Assembly (NCBI GenBank): GCA_015039315.1
Contig: WIDE01000053.1
Span: forward strand, 94,429-158,428
DNA length: 64,000 nt
Reading direction: 5' to 3'
Source of the DNA: Clavulina sp. PMI_390
Lineage: Eukaryota; Basidiomycota; Agaricomycetes; Cantharellales; Hydnaceae
Below the pieces are notes generated by a model that was not told where the DNA came from, ran no database searches, and saw only the letters and a program-made list of their open reading frames with translations. This document shows, piece after piece, positions 14,588 to 25,100 of this stretch. The translations under genes were made by a program, and so were the position numbers. Numbering within the stretch: the first letter of the stretch is position 1; every line of letters starts with the position of its first letter.

Positions 14588-15808
14588 TGCTCTCCGGATG
14601 ATTGAATCTCCCCAACTTCATCCTCCATGCCAGTTCTTTCTTTCTTTCTCTTCTTTTTGGCCTCTCTATGATTCTACCCTCTTACGACTATCTTACTTAA
14701 ACGGACTGACCCAGGGTCCCGGGCGAGATTGTTGTTCTCCTCCCGAAGGCTTTGGTCTTAACTTAATTACTACCTCACCTGTCTCCTTTAGTTTACGTTT
14801 TGATTTCCCAAGTATCTGGCAATTTTTTGCTTTGGTGCCCCTTTCGCACATCTTCCCTCTCCAGTTTCTTCTACTGCACGACGTTCTCTTGCTTTGTTGC
14901 TCCATGTCAAGATCATTTCGTTGTGTGCGATGCAGGATTGATTCATTATTCCCTTGGTTCACCTGCCCCTGAAGTTTTCACTGGTCTCTGGTGGTATCCA
15001 TAAAAGGTGAGTCGTCTTTCTCTCATTCATGATGTAAATCCGCGCAGCCACGACGCTGATTTCGAGAGGTTGTGTGGAAGATGGACCCCTCTTCCCCAAT
15101 TTTTCAGCTTAGGCACCCTCTATTCTCCTGGAATCCTTTTGAGTTTGTTTATTGTGGGGTGATGCGCCTTGGATTCGCTCTTACTCACCTGGACTCGCAA
15201 ATACGTTACTGAACGATCCTCGCAGGCAGTCTGCCTTTCAAGCTGTCGTTCATCAGTCCAGCCTTGGGTATTTCGGGCCATTCTCTACTCTACGGCGCCT
15301 CGAACCTCGTCCCCTCGGTATTTCTGCTACCCAATCTCTACTCTTTCCTTGACTGTTTTCCCACTTGTACCACTCGCTATCACTACCATCCCACCACATC
15401 CCTTGTACCAATCATCCATTAGCCCTTTTCTTACCCCCCCTCCACTTACCTCCTGGTCGATTCATGACAGACCTACTATCTCCCTTCACTCCTAGTTTTC
15501 CAAATTCATCATCCATCATTCTCGTTGCCCCCAATTCCCCACCCCAGCTCGTTTACGCTTGCTTCGTCGTCCGCAGCTTTCTGTTTTCGCTTTTTCTGCT
15601 ATCGTGACTGTTTCATCTCTCTGGTCTACGCCCGCCGTGCCTGATTGTTCTCGCTTCGTGCGGGGCTTAGCCAGATTACGAAAAAAAAAAATCTATTCCT
15701 TCTTGTTCCCGTTACCAAACATACATCTCATATAGTGATCGCTACGTGTCCACGTACAAGCCCGATTACAACATTGAGTGCCGAACGGCTGAGTATTGGG
15801 TGCATTAA
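14588..15808. other. Pyrimidine-rich convergent intergenic region
   Basis: About 1.2 kb between the 3' ends of two convergent genes. The plus strand is strongly C/T-biased from 14590 to 15660 with runs of TTTCTTTC type, and contains an A10 tract near 15681. Open frames here are hydrophobic because of base composition and lack motifs. It may be a long 3' UTR of the transcription factor or a non-coding transcript. Confidence 0.45.
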
Positions 15809-17156
15809 TCAAGAATCTTGATCCTCGTCGCGAAGAACAAACTCCCAGGTACGGCAGATCCCTTGGCCCTTCTGTAGATCCTCGTTGGCCTTGAGCCCTG
15901 TCGCCCCGCCGATCGTACGGCGGTGTTCGTAACCCCTGTACGCGTCAGGGTGGAATTGGAAGGAGCGTACAACTTTGTATTTGTGTGCCGGTGGAGGAGC
16001 ATTGGGTTTTGTGGGAGGGGGATTTTTGGCGAGACGTGTGAGATCCCTGAGGAGTGGAAAGTGCATCAGTCAGATAGGACTGTGGGACCAAGGAGAAGGT
16101 ATACCAAAGCGTATAAGGAGGAGCATCTCGCAGTGTGACTAGGACAGTGCCTCTTGTCGGAGGTGGGCATCTTGGTCTATCGTCTGCACTCATCGGTGGA
16201 ACACTCTGGTTGTTGTCTTCATCCGACAACTGTTCATCGTCGTCCAAGAAGTGGTCTTCATCTGCCTCTTCGTCATCCGGATCACGTTTGCGCTTCTTCC
16301 GAGACCCAGGGACGGATGAAGGATCTTTCCCTTTAGCAAGGAGTGGTGCTGCTGCTTGGAAGAAGTCAACAAGGAGCCGTTGGTTCACAGCGATATTGCG
16401 GTCTTGGTCCTTGATCCCAGCACCTAACAAAATTTCAATGATCAGAAAAGCAGGAGATCGGTTCGTCGATTATCCACAGGGTAGCGGGAAGAGAATGTGA
16501 TTATTTACGCGGCTCTCAACATAAATGAGAGCTAATTTCAACGCACCAACATGGGGAAAGTTGAAAACGATTGTGTCGATGACGAGCTTTTTCAGCGCTT
16601 TGTGCTGATCCAGCTTTGTCGCGTCGACATTAAAGTATACCACAACTCCGGCCGCTCGGAGAGTCTTGACGATGTCAGGAGCATCGGGGTATTTCCGATA
16701 GCATTCATCTTGGGAGTCGAAGGCTGTTGCAATGATGAGGGACCAGGTTGTGCTCTGGGAGAGGAGAGAAAGCGCAAAGGAGAAGTTCCCTTGACTCAAG
16801 AATAGCACAAGCAAGGATTAGAATATGGCTTTCCATGTATCGATCGATTCCGAAGTGCTGGGTTGTCAGTAATAAGGCTCACCTTCACCGACGAGAAGTA
16901 TCCTCCGCCCTTCATGGAATGGGATAATGGGTTTCCGCTTCGTCGCAGATGGTCCAGCAGTCGATGAAGATGAAGTAGCTTGGTTCTTATCAGAATCCTC
17001 AGCTGCATGAGACGGCCGCTTCCTCTTCTTCGAAGGCTGATTCTTGGAGTAGGGAGAAGACTGTTGGGCAGCTTGTTTTCCTCGAGCGTCCACTTTCGCT
17101 TGATGGGATTTCAGGGACTCCAGAAGAGAGCCTTTCTTTTTGTTGGTTTTAGGCAT
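15809..17156 (-). CDS. BMT5: 25S rRNA (uridine-N3)-methyltransferase, BMT5-like
   Basis: Four exons (17156-16883, 16789-16547, 16423-16105, 16046-15809) give 357 aa. The N-terminus (1-75) is Lys/Ser-rich and looks like a nucleolar targeting region. The Rossmann-like BMT5 domain (PF10354/DUF2431 family) begins RRILLVGEGNFSFALSLL, the SAM-binding loop. It continues with IATAFDSQDECYRKYP, VDATKLDQH, the core strand TIVFNFPHVGAGIKDQDRN and GTVLVTLRDAPPYTLWDL. A long acidic insert (DDEEADEDHFLDDDEQ) lies between the last two blocks. The C-terminus has YEHRRTIGG and RTWEFVLRD, typical of the family. In yeast the enzyme methylates U2634 of 25S rRNA in the nucleolus. Ends tail to tail with the upstream transcription factor. 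Confidence 0.9.
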
Positions 17157-17588
17157 GATCGAGCACTCGACAGAAGTGAGTTCGCAGACTCAGAGGGTGG
17201 ATGGTGGGCTTGTTTCCTCACGGTGCACGTGACTGCTCCAGCAATCCCGATTCTTTTGGTGATCGAGAGTGGGATGGAGAGGGAGATCAATGGTTGCGGT
17301 TTACGAAGCATTACACATATAGCGAGAAGACAGCAAACATGGAATCGGAAAATCATTGCCTTGCAGGAGGCAAGGTGTAGGTACTGCAGCTAGAACCAAT
17401 GCATGATCTTGTGCTACGTAAATTGCTATCGAGACCGTTAGTAAGTGAAGCCTGAGTCACAAGAAATGAAACAGTAAAGGTTCCCAAATAGCGCTCGGGA
17501 TGTCCTGGCGTAAATTGAATAATAGAAAACTGAAAGGTAGTTAGGCCGGGCCTCATCCATACAGTGCCGTGCAGAGGGAAGAATGCAG
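17157..17588. other. Short intergenic gap
   Basis: 432 bp between the 3' end of the cyclophilin gene and the 5' end of the BMT5-like gene, both on the minus strand. It must hold the BMT5 promoter. I see no further feature. Confidence 0.5.
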
Positions 17589-18372
17589 TTAGACTTCACC
17601 ACAGTCGGCAATAACGATGTCGACTATCGGAGTCGATGTTCGTTGATCGACCGCAACAGCCTCGATCCTGGCCACTGTTTAACAATGAATCCGCAAGAAA
17701 AGCCATTCATGAGACGAGGTGATTGCCCATGGTGGGTAGTAGAACGTCACGGGAGCAACTGAGTGTGTCCACTTACAGATGTTATAGCTTTCTTGGTCCA
17801 CGAGCTGACCAAAGATAACTGCCTGCCCGTTTAGATAAGGACACGCGCCGAATGTGATGAAGAACTGGGAGCCATTCGTGTTAGGGCCAGCATTCGCCAT
17901 GGCCACCTGCCCACGACACGTGAAGGGCCGAGAGAGATCCTCGTCCATGAAGTATCGTCCATAAATGGATCGTCCTGAGAACGAAATGCGGTCCGCCAAG
18001 GGATCGTCGAGCTCGATACACCACCACAAAAACGCATAACCTGCAGTTGGTAGACCTACCTCCTGAGCCATCCATGAATTCATAATCTCCTCCCTGAACC
18101 ATGAAACCTTTGACGACTCGATGCAACGTTGAACCTTTGTAACGCTGTTGTTTATCCTCAGCATCACCGACAGCCAGAGCACGAAAGTTTTCTGCAGTGT
18201 ATGGTGTCTGATCCCAGTCAAGAGCGAAAGTGAGGTTACCTATCTAACTTAGATCTGTCAGGAGGCAATAAACGAGAATATTTATCACACTCACCAAGTT
18301 CCCGTCTATAGCAATCGTCATCCAGACACGTGGACATCGTTGAACGCCTCGAAGTCTCGACGCCCCTTGCAT
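17589..18372 (-). CDS. Cyclophilin-type peptidyl-prolyl cis-trans isomerase
   Basis: Four exons (18372-18295, 18243-18060, 17974-17777, 17674-17589) give 181 aa, a single-domain cyclophilin. Active-site blocks are [14 protein letters not shown] (catalytic Arg, with Phe/Met and Gln) and [20 protein letters not shown]. The position equivalent to the cyclosporin-contacting Trp of CypA is Tyr ([14 protein letters not shown]). The C-terminus [12 protein letters not shown] is family-typical. No signal peptide or KDEL-like end is visible, so cytosolic or nuclear. Exon 2 begins at ATAGGTAACCTC: using the TTAG acceptor keeps the frame, while the ATAG four bases later does not. The start MQGASRLRG is the first ATG in the open frame. 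Confidence 0.93.
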
Positions 18373-18776
18373 AGTTAGATAGGGTACCAACCCCAAGCAA
18401 TCGGAAGTCTAAAGTCCAGTCACATCGTTCTATTTATCGCGATCAGACAGCCTCAAAAAGTAGGGCGGCGTAATGAGGACAAGCACGGAGAACAGAAAGC
18501 AGCATGGAGAGGCCGGCTACTGAGGTTGAGACAAGAGTGGAAGACAGTTAACGATGTCTCACGCAGGTCAGATTTTAAACCATCGCAAGTGCTGTGAAAC
18601 TATATTAAACTTCATCAGAAGACAAAAAAATGATGTTGGCTGGTCTTGAACTTTTTTTGGTTTCAGGGTGCATCGCGCTTCACGTGACTTGTTCCGCAAC
18701 CTCGAGGCCCTTTTTCTGTTCAACGCGTTGGCCGAACCACTGCACGTCTGCAAGATATTAGAGCATCATAGAATTC
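18373..18776. promoter_or_regulatory. Divergent promoter region, cyclophilin / VTT protein
   Basis: 404 bp separate the two start codons, so both promoters must lie here. No convincing TATA box is seen. Confidence 0.4.
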
Positions 18777-21431
18777 ATGATGGCTGGTTCATCTGATGTG
18801 TTGGCTTCCAGCCACGCCCAGGGGTCGTCATCCGCGGGCGCAAACCTCCCCGAACTGCAACCCAAAGCATCGCAGTTCAGCCTGCATAGCATTCATCAAG
18901 ACTCTAATCGACAAACACCCTACTCTTCATCTTCATACTCTCCCTTGAACCGCTCCGGTGCCAGCACTCCCCTACTCCCGACCACGAACCATGATACTGC
19001 GCCACTGCGCACCGAAGCAGACAACACCTTGGGTCCACCTTCTGGGCTGAGGTCATTCAGCTGGCTTCCTCGAATATTCTGGCGAGCTTCCCCTGCTCCT
19101 ATCCGGTTAGAGGACGAGAGTGAAGGCCGGCTGAACCAAGAGGGTGTTGGCCAGTCTCCCACTTCACCGCGAGCTCAGCATAGTCCTGCGGTCCGGCCTC
19201 GGTCTAGGTTACGGCGAATGCGTATTTGGTTCTCCCGGAAGCCGATTCTAAACGCAGGTCTACGGATATGCTTCATATTCGTTCTTAGCTCGCTCATTCT
19301 CGGTGGCACCCTCTGGCTAGCATTGCCCACCTTGGAAGAGTATGTGTCTCAATCATCACTCGAGAGATAACGATCACAAATGCTTACCCTGTCATATTCG
19401 CACTGGAATTTGACTACCCCTTTCCCTGTCCATCATTATTTCCACGCTCTAGGGACGATCGACCTCGGTTGCGAATCCCTAAATCCTTCGATCAACTTAA
19501 GGACCTCAATGACCTCCTGAAGAAATACAAGTCCATATACCCCTTCAGAACGCTACTGTGTTTTGTAGTTGTTTATCTTTTGTAAGTTCAAAGCATCCAG
19601 CTCTGTTGAGTATCAACTCATTACGTCATTCTGATTATGACCATCAGCCTACAAGCATTCTCTCTTCCTGGTTCTATGTATCTTTCCATCCTTGGTGGGG
19701 CGGTATGGGGTGTCCCTAGGGCCTTGTTCCTTTGTTGTGCCGTGAGTTAAATGCCGGTCAATGGAGGCAGATTTGGTACTAACACGATTGTTGAATAGTG
19801 TGTGGCCACAGGCGCGACACTTTGCTATGCAATTTCAGCTGCGTTGGGACCAGCCCTTCTCACCATGCCAAAATGGAAAGCTCGCATAGATAAATGGTCT
19901 GCGAAAATAGAAGCGCAGCGTGCCAATCTGTTTTCTTTCCTCGTTGTTATTCGGTGAGTGATTGAATGCTTGAATGAATGAATTCTTCTCTATCCTAGTT
20001 CTTCGCATTGCTGTTTCCTTTGTCTTGCACCTTGGTGTCACCCTTTTTATGCCTCGTTAGTGCGTCAAGAGCATGACGCGAAACCTTGGTCGATTCGATG
20101 CCATGCGCTTTGCCTCGTTTCTACCTATTCCAAGCATTGGCCTTGCAACTGCATCGCGCCTCACATGAAGGGCTTCTTGATCATCAGATGTGTTTTGAAT
20201 GCCTCGTGGATTCAATCATCCCCCGCTCATCCTTGAGATGAGACGTTCCAGCGCGGATCATTTACAGTTGACGTTCTTCCAATGCCTGCTCGTTTTGTGT
20301 ATTATATCGTACCTCTTTTGATTGCTCAACTGATCGATTTCCTTCGCATATGCCATTCTACGGCAAATTCTTTCACTCCGTGACTTGATCAATCGATGGC
20401 GATCTCTCTAGAATCTCGCCGCTGCCACCGCACTGGGTGCTGAACATTGCAGCTCCTCACCTCGGCATTGATGTCGTACCATTCTGGATTTCCACATTCT
20501 TTGGAATAATGGGAGTGACGGTGATTCACACCACTATTGGCGGTAAGTGCTTTCTTATCCGCTATATGATCGAATTCGGAGTTCGGGAGAGGCATCGCCA
20601 AGCTTTAATGATGTACACATCCCTCCCTTTCATTCATCGAGTGAGGCGGATATACGACCAGATGGCGGCGGCGATCTTCTCGCCGTTTTTCTTACCTTAC
20701 TGGGAAGCTTTCCGAATCGTGCACCCAAAAAAAGACCCTTCCACCCCCCCGCCGCTACACGCGGTGCTTTACACCAATACGGCTCCCACGGACCGAAGTC
20801 TCTCATTTCCCCAGCCCCTATACTCCCCTCAATTGTTCTGTAGCAGCCTATCTCTGATCCGCTTCATCTAATTTCATTTTTTGCTTCACTAGGCGGACTC
20901 GATGAAATGACCTCGGCCAAGGACTTTCACTTGCTCTCATGGAAGAACGCTCTCGGCCTATCCGCCATTGTCGTCGCTGTGCTTATTCCTGTCGGAATCC
21001 GATACTATTTCCGGAAAGATATTGAGAGCATCCAGGCGCTGAATGGCGAGGTTGAAAGAGTGGCGGAGGAAGCGGAAGCGGAGGATGAGCGAGAGTACGA
21101 AATTGTCCTTGGTGGGAGTCTACTCGGGCGACCATATGGATATGGTTGGCTGCGGGGTGCTGCTGCGAATGGGGAAGAAGGGTCCGAATTGGGTAGAACG
21201 GATTCTGGCTCTCGGGCTTCCCGGCCGAATGGAGACCATGCTGCAGATAGCATCCTGCTGGTGGGGTCTGGGGGGCCCCGCTTGGTACCAGCAAACTCCA
21301 CTACCATTTCTCCTGCTGGTTCTGCAGCACCGGGGAACGGTACGAGTGCTACTCCTGACGCTACCAGTCACAGACGCCGTACGTCGACCTCCTCTGGGAC
21401 ACTGGTCCTCGTCAACGACTCCGACGAATAG
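18777..21431 (+). CDS. VTT-domain (TMEM41/SNARE-associated Golgi family) membrane protein
   Basis: Six exons (18777-19339, 19453-19581, 19648-19741, 19799-19953, 20412-20542, 20893-21431) give 536 aa. Residues 1-155 are a Ser/Pro-rich cytosolic region. A first membrane helix follows (ICFIFVLSSLILGGTLWLA). The VTT core shows LPGSMYLSILGGAVWG, FLVVIRISPLPPHWVLN, NIAAPHLGI and FFGIMGVTVIHTTIGGG. A last helix (LSAIVVAVLIPVGIRYYF) precedes an acidic, then Ser/Gly-rich C-terminus of about 140 residues. Members such as TMEM41B are ER phospholipid scramblases; fungal ones are little studied. The protein is about twice the length of minimal family members because of its disordered ends. Introns 4 (458 bp) and 5 (350 bp) are unusually long for this window. 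Confidence 0.88.
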
Positions 21432-24400
21432 CTGCGTTCGATTATACCCACATTGCTGCGCTCCCTCCATTCCTTCTCCTTCTAGACTGAATCTCGCGCA
21501 TTTCCCACTGTCATTGTTCCTCGATGTTCCGTCAAGATACCCCCGTATGCTAATACTGATCTAATCTCATGACCCTGGGCCGTGGAACCTGCCTGCCTTT
21601 GCGCTTGATATCGGTGCCCGTGCGTTTCGGACGCATCCACTGATTCCAACTCCACTTTTGAGCAGTCTTCTCTGCACGGCAGGCGCGCAAGGTGCATGGC
21701 GACCCTGTAATCAGCAAAGCAAAGTGAGGCTGCCTGCCAGCAGAGAATAATTCGTGCCCTTCTCATCCGGATGAGCCCAGCGTCGCGGGACCCGACTGCG
21801 TTGATTGCACTGCATATCAACCTCCATATTCGGACCGAACCTCCACCTGCTGAATCTATTGCATCCCATTGCGCCTCCCCCCCTGACTGCCTAGCTGGTC
21901 GATTCTAGAGCCATCATCCTCGTCATCAGACCAGTCTCTCTAAATTACGAGTATGGGGGTGTACACATGTAGCTGGTACTCTCTCGGTACTGGCCGAACG
22001 AGTTGCCTGCATGCATCTTTTCAATGTCAATGAGTGCAAGTGATTGGACATGCATGACCTCGCGCGCCGCGCCGCGTTGCGCCCGACCGACTACCTCCTA
22101 GCCCCACTCTGCTCCCTCGGTGGTATATCGCTCTTGGGGGGCGATCTTCGTGAACGGCCAATATGTAAAGAAAAAGGAGTGCATTTAGTCTCCTCTGTAC
22201 GGCCGGCACCATCTCAATCTGATCGATATCTGTATCGGCAGATACAGATGACGAAGGGTTATGCATGCTGTGGGGGGCGATTGAAATGAATGACGACCGA
22301 CAGATGGGCGCGCTTGGTCATGAGTTGCAAAACGTGCTGCGCGCATGGCGTAGTGTGCTGCTGCTGTTCGCTGTCACTCGGACTCGCATCAGGCTGGTCG
22401 GAGTCCGATTCGCTCTAACTATTGACTATTAAAGTGCGATCTAGCTTGGCAGGAAATGTACACACACGCTCGAGAAGCCATCTAAGATACAAGCTTTGCA
22501 TTAGAAAATCTATGAAGGGAAGGGGCGTGTTTCCATGATGGCTGGCCATCGACCACGCCCACTTCCTGTTTCGGAATGTTGGGCCCACCTCCCCCTTACC
22601 GTCTACGCACTTGTCCTCATCTCCGTTTTCAACGGGAGGCTAGGACGAAAGGCCGATTGGCATGCTGCTGGCCATGATTATCCGGCTCCTAAACCAACCT
22701 CTCTGACAGTCGCTGACAGTCATTTTTCAAAAGCTCCAACCGACTGTAGCATTAGGACCGCTATGTAGCTCCTGAATGTCGTCAGCGCTCATTCTGAAAC
22801 GTCACAGCGAAAGAGCAAGAGCCCGCCGATTGATTATAGGAGTTGCATTCATAATGAGTTGAGATGGGAGTCCCACTCCTCGTAAGTAGCTCGTGTCCTT
22901 CCTGTCAAAGCGGCGGGCCCGCACACACCTCACTGTAAAGAAACGAAAAGACAAGATGGATGGATCATAGCAACTAGATCAATCTAGACCGTGAACTCCG
23001 CGGCGCGATCGCAGGCAGGCAATCATCAACGGTTTTAGACCGTCGTTAGTGGGCGAGCATTCATGCTGCTGCGAGTTCTGGAGAGGTGGTTCCTGTTTCT
23101 GTCCGAACCCGAACCCGGGCTTGAGAGATTCGATTGGCAAGGAAACTAATACTTCTACTCAAGGACAAATGGGATACTGGTAGTCATACTAAGACGAAGA
23201 ACAATTCGTCTCGCTGGCGCCAAGGCTGCAACTTTTCGTTCAGACATGACGGGGAGAAGGTCGGATAGATGGGGACCGTAGTCAAAACCAGGGACGCTCG
23301 ACCATGAGCTTGAGAAAGCAGCCAAGACGCAGCATCACCGGAGGCAATATCGATGGGGTAATTTGATTAGGTTCGGTGGGATGCGGCAGTATTCCACAGA
23401 CAGTGGGGTGTGTGGAATCTCCAGCTTTGCTTGCTGCGTGTTTCTCGACGTCGTGAGCATAGGCTCCTCGTTCTGGGAGAAACCTTATTCATAGTCTGGC
23501 TTGGGGGATGAATGAATGAATTGCGGGATCATCGAGGGGAAGAAGGGAGCAGTCAATTCAGAATTGAGGGGAGAGGGGTGGATTGACATTGTGTCAATGG
23601 GGGGGCAAGGCAGTTCAGTGTAGAGTTTTGGTATACTAGTGCAGACGAGCGGGAGAGAGATCTGATTGATTCAGGTGATCTGAACGAACAATAAATATGC
23701 TTGGGGAAATGCTGTTATATGAGGGAACGTTTGATAGCCGGGGGTACTAGTATAGGAGCAGCGGTTGCTGTATATAGCCTGTCTGTGGCCGTGTGCCATC
23801 GCATGTGCCTCTCTGTTCAAATACAAATACACTTCCAGGCAACTCTATTGCGAAAAAACAAAATGGAGCGTGATGCCGGGGAGTTGCACCGCAGAGGGAG
23901 AGAGATGTGGACTGTATACATGTATACATAATTGCATAGAAAAGATGGGAACTACGGAGGCACGGGTAGATGGACCCAGATTCCGATCGGCAACTTACAG
24001 GCATCTATCGACGCAACAAGGCCGAGCAGCAAAAAGGAGCGATAACGACTTGGAGCCTAGATTGATTGCGGAGGGGCGTGTATGCACATGGGATGTGCCT
24101 GTGGAGAACGTGGTGTCATCATCATTGGGCCACAGGCTGTCTTTTTTACTATGGTTATTGAGCGGGGAGGCCCGGCCATGATTAGACCCACCCCAGTAAT
24201 GTGCGCTTAGGCAGTATGGGATGGGAAAAAAGTTGGACGAAGCATTGGATTACAGAGAGCGAGTCGCGCGAGAGATGTGTTCCCTCTATTGTATATATAT
24301 ACATAATGTAATATATCATAAACGATCACGTACACACACGGGGAGCCCAGAGACGATCTGGGCCATTTATTGGGGAGCTAGAGGGAGCGATTAGAGGTGA

Positions 24401-25100
24401 GCGAAAGCGGGTTCGGCAACGACTAGGCGTGGTGTGGTGTGTGTTTACCGAATATAGTATACTATTACTAGTGCTGCTACTTCTTCCTCGCGGTCTCTTC
24501 TTTCTCTCTCTCCTCCCTCTTTCTCCCTTCCTTCCCTTCCTCCTGCTCTTAATCTTGTCTTTTGCGGCTCGGGCCCCCCTGTCGGTCAAGCGGGTTCAAA
24601 CGGGATCCGTTCTTTTTTTTTACTAGGCGGAGGACGCCTCTTTCTAGCGCTCGCGGCGGCGTGAGCAAGGTCGTGCTGCCCTCCCCCGCCGCTCAATTTT
24701 TGCCTCCGAGTCTTCTCCTGCTTACAACCAGGGCCTTTGGAGCAAAAGCCAGCTAGCTCTCTGCACCCTTTCCCGACGTCGACAAACTCCAGCGCCAGTT
24801 GCAAGCGTTGGTATCGAGCAGCAGCAGCAGCAAGAAGAGTCGTAGGAGCAGGTGAGCGGCCGCGTGCTGGCTGCCTCGAGCTGGTCTGCTCCCACATTCC
24901 ACCAGCCTGCGATCTCTCTTCTCCTCCTTCTCCTTTTCCTCTCTACCTCTATCTCCTCTGTTCTCTCTCCGTGTGTTCTCTTATCGGCCGAGTCTGCCCA
25001 TCGCCCATCGGTGACTTACAATCGACACACACATCGTTCCCCTTGGAGCATAAGGCCGTGTGACACTTGCAACGAATAAGCTGCTCAATTTGCGCGCATT
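21432..25100. other. Long gene-poor region and leader of the next gene
   Basis: About 3.7 kb with no protein gene that I can support. Frames present are short, composition-driven and overlap on both strands. From about 24470 the plus strand is very C/T-rich (TTTCTCTCTCTCCTCCCTC and similar). CAGGTGAGC at 24849-24857 looks like a splice donor. This suggests a long 5' UTR, perhaps spliced, for the transcription factor starting at 25101. An AT-rich stretch with TGTATATATATACATAATG lies at 24290-24308. Confidence 0.5.

Noticed and set aside
20437..20871. Long frame continuing past exon 5 of the VTT gene
   Set aside because: It reads through a clear GTAAGT donor; the family match resumes in another frame at 20893 (GGLDEMTSAKD).
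24570..24610. GCGGGTTCAAACGGGATCC, resembling a tRNA T-arm
   Set aside because: No acceptor-stem pairing, D-arm or anticodon arm could be found around it.
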